DNA of 64,000 nt from Cylindrodendrum hubeiense (lineage: Eukaryota; Ascomycota; Sordariomycetes; Hypocreales; Nectriaceae), in NCBI GenBank assembly GCA_014621425.1, contig JAANBB010000112.1, forward strand, positions 1-64,000, read 5' to 3'. Every line of letters starts with the position of its first letter. The stretch's first letter is position 1. Positions 55,930-64,000 of the stretch are shown one piece after another. Made by a program: the position numbers and the translations under genes. The notes under the pieces are model-generated. The model had not been told where the DNA came from. It saw only the letters and a list, made by a program, of their open reading frames with translations, and made no database searches.

Positions 55930-58220
55930 CTTGAAGAGGTCAGTTGATGAACGGCGGTGACGAGAATAGTTTTTTGAGGGTTAGAATTAAGACGAGGTTC
56001 TTACATCAGAGGCGGAGATTTTATTGTCGCCGATTAGCTCCCGATCGAATCCAATTAGTCAAAGCTGATAGGACAATTGGAAGCCGCTCTCTACAGCACC
56101 GGTGCCGTAATTATTACTGTACCGCTTACATCCCCACAGATCTGTGGCACCTATTTTTATCACCCGCCTCGGAAAATTGTTCATCGGTCACGGAATAATG
56201 ACTGGCTTGTTCGTAGCCCATGCTAGCTTGGTCGTAACTGTCGCATTGCTCTTCTCAGGATTTACGAGTTAGTTTCTCTCAAGGGAGGCCCTCGATCTTG
56301 CCGAGTGGACGGCTCTCAAATACGTCACAGAGCAATGCAATAGTAAATTGGTAAAATATTCCCTTGCTCGTCATCTAATGCCAGGAAACCTTGAGTAATA
56401 TAGCTCCTAGGTCGCGAGTTTGCCGTCTCTGAAGTGTAAGGAGGCCTTAACATGCCCCACCTCTATATGTGAGATAGCTCCTCTTCCCCACATTGACCCG
56501 GTGACTGAACCCAGGCTCATCCACAGCTCGGTCGACGTCGCTGCGACTGCACTGGTTTCCTTAAATCTCAAGTCAATGTTTCACTGATCGGTGCCGGTTT
56601 CTGCTCTGCACGGGCTTTTTCAAGCTGGAATTGCACTGGTGTTACACGCATCCCTGCACTGACGCTTCCTTTAACATGGGCTCAACTTCGTGGTTTCGAG
56701 TCTGCTCATCGATCGTAGTCTCTGTCGCATTGGGTACCGTTTCTTCTTCTTTTTATTTGTACGCCAAACCAACCGCTGGGGGATTTTTGGCTAGTTCACA
56801 ATGCAACCAGTACAACGGAAAATAAGCTGTCCACTGATGGCGAATACATCACGGCACTCTAGCCCAGCTCTAGCCTGAGAATTAAGGCAGAGCTTGCACT
56901 CGCTGTCACAGGTCCTAACTAAAGCACTATCATGGAAGTTCCTTACGCTAAGACGTAGCCACCTGGATTTCGACGAAGAGTCGTGTTTCGATCCTGCTTG
57001 TCCATTAGAGCATAGACAATCTCAGCCATGACTAGAGTGTTGGCGAAGACAAAGAATGCCCGCGCAGGCCATCGTAATTACAAAATCGGCGGAGCTTCCT
57101 CGTAGGAAACCATTTCCACAGTAGTCAAGCCAAGAAACGATGGGATACCGTCTAGGAACCTGTCGATTGTGAGCCACTTGCCCACGTCGGTCCGCAAGTT
57201 TCCTGATAAGAATGCAGAGCGAGGATGGTTCGCACAAGGTCAAAAGCAAAAGTCTAATCTGTAAAGGCCCCATTTCATAGCTTTCCTCGCAAAAGACTGG
57301 AATCAAAATATCGATGGAGATCCTTAATGTGTTTAGTAGATACCGTGAAGTGCTCGGAAGGTTACTTGCAAGATGTGAGCCACGGCCCATTTTCCAATCC
57401 TACCCTGGTAGTGTGATTGGATTTCGAGAACAAATTAGAGGGAAATATCAACGTAAGTCCCTAGAACGACTGTGGCAATGATGAAGAATATGAGGACGCC
57501 CATCCCAGGAGACTGGGCTTACTTTCCGACTGCCATAACCAATAACGAAGCGATTTAATGACTTGACAACGGGCTTACCGAGAGCTACCATTTGAGATGA
57601 GTGAAAGACGTGAATATATGTAAATTATTCCGTTGGTGTTGAATGGATGCGAGTAAAGTAGGGGATTCCCGATTTGAAGATGGTTGCTTGAGTGTCTCCT
57701 CTGGGGGTCAGGTTAATGCTATTTCATTTGAAGTGAAGCAACAGTGCGAATCAAGAGACAAATAACATAAAGAATAGACACGCAGAAAACCATTAGACGT
57801 TCTACCTGCAGATGAAAGAAGTCAATGCTATCGCTGTGGGATGGGCTAGATTTGATAGCACCGTCCCGAGGCCTGAGCAGGTGGGTGGGAAGGCGTCATG
57901 GGGAAATGCATTATTTTAAATTGCAGTAACTCCGAGTATACAATTAAATTTAATTTAAGGACTTAATATTTGAGAAGCTTGCTCATTTCTGTGAGTTTCG
58001 CAGATGGCTAGCAGAGGGAGGTCAAGGTACATCGAGCTGGGCGTACAGTGCTAATACACAACTGATAAAACTGGGTAATACTGTGGGTCTCGACTTTTTT
58101 TTTGTTATCGCTCGCTCACCTTCGAATCTTTTTTTCGAGTTCATGATCACCTCGACATCCTTCGTTTAGCTCCATCCACGACATTCTGCACGACGTGCAA
58201 GTTGCCGAGGATAGCTCATC
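55930..58220. other. AT-rich stretch with a relic
   Basis: No intact gene. A decayed membrane-protein gene lies at about 56930-57585 on the minus strand. The very AT-rich patch at 57900-57970 and the T-rich 58090-58150 precede RRP7 and are probably its promoter. Confidence 0.5.
56930..57585 (-). pseudogene. Decayed multi-exon membrane-protein gene, family not recognised
   Basis: On the minus strand, coding-like pieces occur in order but in changing frames: GMGVLIFFIIATVVLGTYVD (TM-like), RIGKWAVAHILQVTFRALH, LDGIPSFLGLTTVEMVSYEE and ARAFFVFANTLVMAEIVYAL (TM-like) followed by MDKQDRN. They are broken by stop codons, and splice-like GTAAG/CAG pairs are still visible. I could not name the family; a polytopic membrane protein is likely. 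It could instead be a low-expressed live gene with introns I failed to place. Confidence 0.4.
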
Positions 58221-59162
58221 ATGGCGCATACCGAGGAGACCAGCGACCAGTTCGCAATCCTCCCCATCGAAATCCCCGGGACGTCGTCATACCCAGAAAC
58301 AGCCATCCACGAGGTTCGCGTGCGACGCAATGCGCCCAAGATCCCAACTGCAAACGATTCCCGAAGCCTGTTCTTGAAGAATATTCCGGCAGATAGCACT
58401 GGGCCTCACTTCCGCGGCGTGTTCACCGAGCTCGTCGGGGCTGGACGGTTCGAATCAATCACATTCGAGGACGAGACAAAGACATCCCTGACGATTGATC
58501 CCGCGGCAGCCACGAAAGTCACTGCCCTCACACGCAAGAGAAAGCACGGAGAAGCGGAAGAGGAGGAACGAGCGCGTGAGGAGCAGGCCTTGCAGCTGCC
58601 GCAGATCTGGTCGCGACGTCTGCAAAGGAGCAGCAGCACAGCCGTCGTGTTACTGGCCGACGAGAAAAGCGTGCAGCAGGTTCTCAAAGCTATTACCAAG
58701 GTTCACAAGTCGAAGAAATATCCCTCATGGGGCAGTAACCTGGCCGACGAGGTCCCAGCTCTGGGATCGGCATGGATTGCATCTCACCTGCAGCTCTCGC
58801 GCGTGGACAAGCAAGCCACCCAGAAGGCTGTCCATGCCTTCTTCAATGCATTCAACCGCAAGGAGAAGGAAGCTGTGGAACTTTCTAAGCGACTCCGCAA
58901 CGAGCCTGATGACGATGGTTTCGTGACCGTTGTCCGTGGAGGAAGAGTGGCGCCAGCCAGCCGAAACGAGGCCGAGGAGGCGAAGCGCAAGATGTACGAG
59001 AGAGACACGAAGAAGAAGTCCGAAACGCAGGACTTCTACAGGTTCCAGCTTAGAGAGAAGCGCAAGGCAGAACAGGCTGTACTGCTGAGCAGATTCGAGG
59101 AAGACAGGCGGAAGGTCAACGCAATGCGACAGCAGCGGGGCAAATTTAGACCGGAGACATGA
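58221..59162 (+). CDS. RRP7: Ribosomal RNA-processing protein Rrp7
   Basis: Component of the UTP-C/CURI part of the small-subunit processome, needed for 18S rRNA maturation in the nucleolus. Single exon, 313 residues, normal for the family. An N-terminal RRM-like region includes SLFLKNIPADST and ITFEDET; STAVVLLADEKSVQQVL continues that fold. The C-terminal Rrp7 domain is well conserved: DDDGFVTVVRGGR, then DFYRFQLREKRKAEQ and LLSRFEEDRRKVNAMRQQR-GKF. The ATG lies after a T-rich promoter and matches the family start. Confidence 0.95.
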   Translation: MAHTEETSDQFAILPIEIPGTSSYPETAIHEVRVRRNAPKIPTANDSRSLFLKNIPADSTGPHFRGVFTELVGAGRFESITFEDETKTSLTIDPAAATKVTALTRKRKHGEAEEEERAREEQALQLPQIWSRRLQRSSSTAVVLLADEKSVQQVLKAITKVHKSKKYPSWGSNLADEVPALGSAWIASHLQLSRVDKQATQKAVHAFFNAFNRKEKEAVELSKRLRNEPDDDGFVTVVRGGRVAPASRNEAEEAKRKMYERDTKKKSETQDFYRFQLREKRKAEQAVLLSRFEEDRRKVNAMRQQRGKFRPET

Positions 59163-60906
59163 AGTCAATATTTGCCGAAAAGCAAACATTGCTGTAAGTT
59201 ATATTGCCCTCTCCATTTCTCCATTTCTCTGTCCAAGGATGACGTCGCGGGGCCATCGAAACACGGCGGGAGACCTGAGTTTACTTGGGTCTTCCTGTGG
59301 ATGCCGAAAAAAACCGCGTTAACAACAAAATCTTCTCAAATTTGTCTGAATATTCGACTTTACCTCAACTCTTATGTTGCTATTATGGGTCGGAACGGAT
59401 GCTAATTGAGACCAGAGCCTATATATGCGAAGAGCAACCTTTACTTCAACTCGTCAGCCAATAGGTGCATTTTCTAGAGTCAAACTGCTACGAGGAATCT
59501 TTGGTAGATGTGCCCTCAACATGGCCTTGGTCTGGACGGCAATCTGGGCGGGGCAAGGCTCGGCAGTTTGACAAGCTGAACAAGCTGAACGAGCTGAACG
59601 GGATGATACCTGCCATCCCTGGCAGGCATGTGGAACATGCAGTCGCATTATCGGCTCCCGCATAGATGACGGCTTGACGGGATGCTGGGGTACCTCGGGC
59701 GAAGATTCTAGCCGCGTCTGCCTATGTTAATGCCGATGGTTTACCAGGATCATCCAGGTTCACCACGAGGTGCTCCCAATCGGTTTCCAGGTCTATTACA
59801 AGATCAAGAAGCCCTCTATAGGTGTTTGCACGTGGGAAACTACACAAACTACTGGCTAATTTTGAATTGGATGTCGTGAGAAGGGTTCTCTGTGGTTTAT
59901 ACCCGTCACGAGGTGTTTGCTCCAGCAGATAGGAACGCAATGTCCATGAATTGATCAAACGCAGTCCCACATCTTCGTAATAAATCGGGTTGATTGTCTC
60001 CCAAAACGAGATTCGGCAGTCAACTTGGTGACCTGTCGGGTTGCACAGCCTGTGATGACACACCTGGTCCCTGCTTGATCCATGATCTTCTTTGCTGTTG
60101 TTCGGCATTTGTGCTGCCGCTCCGTGGCCCCGAATGGGGTTGGTTCATTGAAGTCTCTGCAATGAGTTTTCGCGGGAGGGGAATATCTCTTTTCGGCTTA
60201 ATCAAATGCTCTATAATGGGTCTTGCTGACAAGAATTGAGGCCGGGGTGGTGTGAGGCTATTACCAGACAGTCATGTCATTGATTTCAGTCCGAGACTGC
60301 CAATCCGCAACGGCACGGCAAGGGCCTATTCGGTTTACATGACTTGGGCTCCGTTCAGATATTCAATTAAGCGCAGGTCACGACCGTGGCCCCGGCAGAG
60401 GCCATTCTCTCGAGTTGTTCTGACCATCGACTTAGGGCTCAAGACATCGAGTGCGGAGTAGATGCAGGCGTCGTCCTGTCGACCTGTCAACCCAGGCGAC
60501 GACCCAAAAAAGGGCCCAAATCTGGCCACCCATTGCCTCTTCTCGTACAGCCATGTGGTCCTGCAGCCTTAGGAGGACTACCGTATGATGCGTTTCTGCT
60601 GCAATGCCAGTTGGCGAGACATGTCTTGTCGAAGTAATGCTGGTCGCCCGCTTTCGCCCTTGCTCGTCTACGAGTTGGGCATGGGTGACGGGCGAGCGGT
60701 CGGACGCCGGCCACCTTAGTCATCCCAGGCCGTCTTGTTTACTTTCCCCCACATAGCAACCAACCCAAACAAAATCGCAAGCCCGCCATCATATGCGCCA
60801 TCCTCACCACCTTAAGCTGGCTCCTTGAAAAATCCAACAAGCGCGCTCTCGATGACGTGAATGCCCACGCTCTTACTCTACCTGGGTTTTGAGTCTCCCG
60901 CCCAAC
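59163..60906. other. 1.7-kb intergenic region
   Basis: A 128-codon minus-strand ORF (59722-60108) contains GLLDLVIDLETDWEHLVV and IYYEDVGLRLINSW, which look protein-like, but I do not recognise it and it has no start context or splice extension I trust. A GAGCTGAAC-type triplet repeat lies at 59572-59600. Nothing else supported. Confidence 0.4.
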
Positions 60907-63091
60907 ATGATTGACACCGAAAACCTGCGTACAGCATCGCTGTACATCAACAACCAGCTGCTCTCCAGAGGCCTTCTGCGCGATGGCCAGAGCATTGATT
61001 TCGCCAGCCCGGCCATGAACTATGGCGAGGATGCGGCTACGATGGGACGCATCGTGAGCGTCCTCAACGACCTGATTATCCGACGCGATGTAAGTCTGGC
61101 TTTTGGCATCGCAGGGACGCGGCTAATTCGTGCAGCGAGATGCCGAGCACCGCGAGTCGCTCTCGGCCACGATGCGCAGCCTCCGGGCCGAGAACCTGAA
61201 GCATGCAAACGATATTTCGCGATTAACCGACAAAAATACCGAGTCGAAGAGAAAGGTCGAAATTGCCGAAGCCTCTGAGGCATCCCTGAAGACGCAGATG
61301 AAGTCGGCCGACGCCGCAATCCGCAGTCTGAAGGAAGAGGTCGCTCGCACGAAAGGATTGGTGGCACAGGCTCGTGCAGCATGTGCGACTGACGTGCGCC
61401 GACGCGACCGTCAGATTGACACGCTCAAGAAGCAGCTCGGAGAAGCTGGACGCGCGCGTGGATCTCGCGGTAGCTCGGCTGTCATGACCATCACTGTTAC
61501 CGGAGATGTTGGTGGAGACAAGAGCTCTCTCATCCGGGGAGGGAGCGTAACCGCCGAGGATTACGAACTACGAAACGAGACAAACTCATTCCTGGCGAAA
61601 CTGGCTCAGGATCTGAGCGAGGAAAACGCGGCTATTCTAACTGTGATGCGCCGGACCATGCAACAACTACGGGAAATGAGTGGTTGGAACAATAACAACC
61701 AATCAAGTCTGGCGACCAAAGAAGAGACCTGGGAGGAAATGGGGGCAGAGCTAGACTCTGTGCTCGACCACATGCGGACGATTTTGACAAACCCATCCTT
61801 CGTGCCAATTGAAGAGGTCGTGGTCCGCGAGGAGGAGATTGCCCATCTCAAGGATGGCTGGGTCAAGATGGAGAGCCGCTGGACTGAAGCTGTCCATCTC
61901 ATGGATGGCTGGCGGAAGCGAATGGCTGCCAGCGGAAGGCCAGTCTGCGACGAGGAGCTCCAGATGGGCCTGCGGCTCAGTCCAGTGCGTGTTAAGAATG
62001 TGGAAGAGACCAGGCAGGCTCGCCCACCACGGCTGTGCGCTGTGGCAGAAGAGATTGACGAGGATTTCGAGGAGGACCTCGAGGCGTTGCAATCATCGCC
62101 ATGCCCCTCTGCCCATGTCTCTCCTAGCCTGCGAATGGTTGACGACTTCGACCAAGACGAGAGCGATGTCGAGTCTGACTTTGACGACCACGTGCCAGTG
62201 GAGGAATACGACGTGGATGAGCCCAATGTTCAGATTCTCCAACAATCGACGGCAGCGCCCCTCTTCCAATCGAGTCTGGGCTCGTCACCTTTACCAGAGC
62301 CACCGAAGCTGAGTCCGTTGAAAGATTCCGCGTCTGCGGGCAACCGAGGACCCCTGCGGCTAGGCAAACCTCTCAAGAGACCCGGCGACTTTACAACGAT
62401 CATCGAGGAGAACACCTGGGACCTCGCAGTTGAGGCTGGCAAGGCCGTCGCCAACGCAACCATGGGCAACGATGCCGGTCGAGATCGCGCCTCGTCGACG
62501 TCGTCCCTCGACGAAGTACTCCTTGTCAAATCACCTTTACAACCGGCACCTCAAGTCCAGAGCGGGTCACCAAGGCCATCTTATCGCCGTCAGAGCCCTG
62601 AGCGCAGTGCTGGTGATTCCGGCCGACTCTCTGGACCTCTGACATCTCCCAACCGATCCCCTCGTCGCAACAACGCCTCACGCCTTCCTCTACCGCGCAA
62701 TGCCGAACCAGCGCCCCAACAGAGCCCTCTCACCATGGCAACCATTGCAGCCAAATTGGCGGCATCCGAGCGGGAAGCCGACGCCGCACGAGTCCGGGCG
62801 AAGCTACGCGCCGCCCGCGGCCCTCGCGGCGTCAAGAAGCCCACCCTCGCCCCCTCCCAACCCGAAACACAAGCCCCTCAACCACCCCAGCCAGTAGCCC
62901 AAGAGAAGGAAATCAGGAGCACAGGTACTGATAACGTGGACCCTATCAAGCGCGACCGAGGTGCGGCGGACGATCAATTGAAGCCCGAGAAGAGGCGGCG
63001 GGATCGGAGAACTAGCAAAACTGCATCGCGACGGCGGAGCACACTGAGTCCCTGGGAACTCGAGAGCTTGATAACAGGCAACGTACAATGA
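60907..63091 (+). CDS. ADIP/SSX2IP-domain coiled-coil protein, NIMA-interacting TINC-like
   Basis: Two exons, intron 61090-61135 (46 bp), 712 residues. The N-terminal ADIP domain (TENLRTASLYINNQLLSRGL, ATMGRIVSVLNDLIIRRD) continues into a long coiled coil at about 60-180 (MRSLRAENLKHANDISRL, DRQIDTLKKQLGEA). A second helical region follows (WEEMGAELDSVLDHMRTIL, VVREEEIAHLKDGWVKMESR). The C-terminal 350 residues are Ser/Pro-rich, acidic then basic (KPEKRRRDRRTSKTASRRR), and end in a short conserved LSPWELESLITGN. In Aspergillus nidulans the family member TINC binds the mitotic kinase NIMA and localises to spindle pole bodies; animal SSX2IP is centrosomal. A spindle-pole role is inferred from these. 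Confidence 0.88.
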
Positions 63092-63537
63092 TGATATGAA
63101 ATTGGGCGGCATCTTGTAGATATTGGATGGGAAGCTTGCATGTACAGCGTGTAGCTGGTTACGGCGTTTTGGTGTACTGGAGAGGTCAAAGTAAGGTCTC
63201 AAGGGTCTAAGGCAAGCGAGGCCTGAAAGGAGGTCTAAGCTAGTACTAACGAGGTCTTTCTAATTCACATGAGAGTATTATGATTGATTATGAGTTTCTG
63301 ATGTGATATCGACCGTCAATTGTGTTTGGTTTCTGCCCCTTACAAGCAGCCAAAATTGAGTCCCACCCATTAGCCGCGCAACACTTAGGCCCTGACCACT
63401 GGAGCCTTTAAAGAGACAGCATGAATACTGGCATACAAGAACCAATTCAAACTTTCCAATGAAGGATTTAATCCCACGGTCAAAAAGAAAACGTGTCATG
63501 TCATGTAAACATGTCAAAAAGAGGATTTCTCCTAAGC
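63092..63537. other. Intergenic
   Basis: 3' region of the TINC-like gene and downstream flank of the minus-strand tRNA gene. It contains the first copy of a 49-bp direct repeat (63412-63460). Confidence 0.5.
63516..63520 (-). terminator. RNA polymerase III T-run terminator
   Basis: TTTTT on the minus strand, 17 nt past the tRNA 3' end, as expected for Pol III termination. Confidence 0.7.
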
Positions 63538-63609
63538 TGCCCCGTACTGGAATCGAACCAGTGATCTTGTCATTACTAGTGACACGCTATACCACTTAGC
63601 CAACGGGGC
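63538..63609 (-). tRNA. tRNA-Thr(AGT)
   Basis: 72-nt intronless tRNA on the minus strand. The acceptor stem GCCCCGT/ACGGGGC pairs perfectly. The D stem GCTA/TAGC encloses AGTGGTA. The anticodon stem TGTCA/TGACA encloses CTAGTAA, whose central triplet AGT reads Thr codons (A34 becoming inosine). The T arm ACTGG-TTCGATT-CCAGT contains the box B promoter. CCA is not encoded, as in eukaryotes. Confidence 0.97.
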
Positions 63610-64000
63610 TTTTGCTTGATGTTTCGGTCCCCTAATTAATTACACAAGACCCACCTGTCATTCCTCTGTCCAAACCACGCTCAGCATGCCCATGACAACA
63701 ACACCTAAACACATCTGTGGTGGTCTTGATCACCATGGCAAGTCCAGATTAAAGCATTGTGGATTGCAACAGGAAGCATCGGTTCCAATACTTCTCATTA
63801 GTTCGGGTTTATAAATACAGAACCTCAGTGACGACGTTTACAGCAAGTGTCTACCTGCATTTGATCCAGCCATTGAGTTTATGTGATGGCAAGAAGGGCC
63901 TTCCGAGGTCTGGCCGCAAAGTAGAGACAGCGTGACTACTGGCATACAAAGACTAATTCCAACTTTCCAATAGGGAAGCAGATGGGATATTGTGAAATTA
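63610..64000. other. Upstream flank of tRNA-Thr to window end
   Basis: No gene seen. It holds the second copy of the 49-bp direct repeat (63923-63971). Confidence 0.5.

Larger units (their letters stand above)
63412..63971. repeat. 49-bp direct repeat pair flanking the tRNA gene
   Basis: Copies at 63412-63460 and 63923-63971 differ at six positions and need no gaps (period 511 bp). The shared core is ACTGGCATACAA, and both end in AACTTTCCAAT. The tRNA-Thr gene lies between them. They may be ends of a tandem duplication or remains of an element inserted beside the tRNA gene. Confidence 0.7.

Noticed and set aside
1..64000. Secondary-metabolite cluster, viral insertion, CRISPR or mitochondrial DNA
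   Set aside because: No PKS, NRPS or terpene synthase core gene, no viral genes, no regularly spaced repeat-spacer array. Spliceosomal introns and tRNA structure show nuclear fungal DNA.

Overview
The window is nuclear DNA of a filamentous ascomycete (Pezizomycotina, probably Sordariomycetes and perhaps Hypocreales). The evidence is short 46-140 bp GT-AG introns, long intergenic spaces, no operons, and families typical of moulds: a FluG-type amidohydrolase/glutamine synthetase fusion, an SLN1/TcsB hybrid histidine kinase, a TINC/ADIP protein and an NLR-repeat relic. All gene models were built by hand, joining exons at splice sites that keep the frame and restore family motifs.

Layout. 0.7-2.2 kb: cell-surface single-TM protein with an apparent 1-nt frameshift. 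2.3-5.5 kb: gene-poor, with a decayed NLR-type repeat gene and a possible retroelement scrap. 5.6-7.2 kb: CBF5/dyskerin. 10.0-10.8 kb: BUD32, convergent with a glutamate-cysteine ligase modifier subunit (11.0-11.9, minus). 13.0-13.8 kb: AP-1 sigma. 15.8-16.9 kb: MAF1. 18.6-22.2 kb (minus): SLN1-type sensor kinase. 25.2-27.8 kb (minus): FluG-like fusion. 28.8-30.0 kb: decayed MFS transporter. 31.1 kb: small Cys-rich ORF. 31.4-36.8 kb: long empty stretch with short tandem and G-rich repeats. 36.8-40.8 kb: large disordered protein whose N-terminus reads as an H2B-like then an H2A-like histone fold. 41.8-42.5 kb: type I membrane protein. 42.7-43.3 kb (minus): CsbD-like protein. 44.5-46.2 kb (minus): NFS1. 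47.3-48.8 kb: Rvs167/amphiphysin. 50.2-52.2 kb (minus): F-box protein. 54.2-55.9 kb (minus): MOSC-flavodoxin reductase-ferredoxin fusion. 56.8-57.6 kb: decayed membrane-protein gene. 58.2-59.2 kb: RRP7. 60.9-63.1 kb: TINC/ADIP. 63.5 kb (minus): tRNA-Thr(AGT).

Most genes are unrelated housekeeping functions. RNA and translation are well represented (CBF5, BUD32, MAF1, RRP7, tRNA-Thr), with no sign that they form a cluster. No secondary-metabolite cluster, CRISPR array, intact transposon or virus is visible. The item most worth following up is the fused H2B-like/H2A-like protein at 36833-40813, with four copies of a short linear motif and an apparent frameshift in a C7 run near its end.
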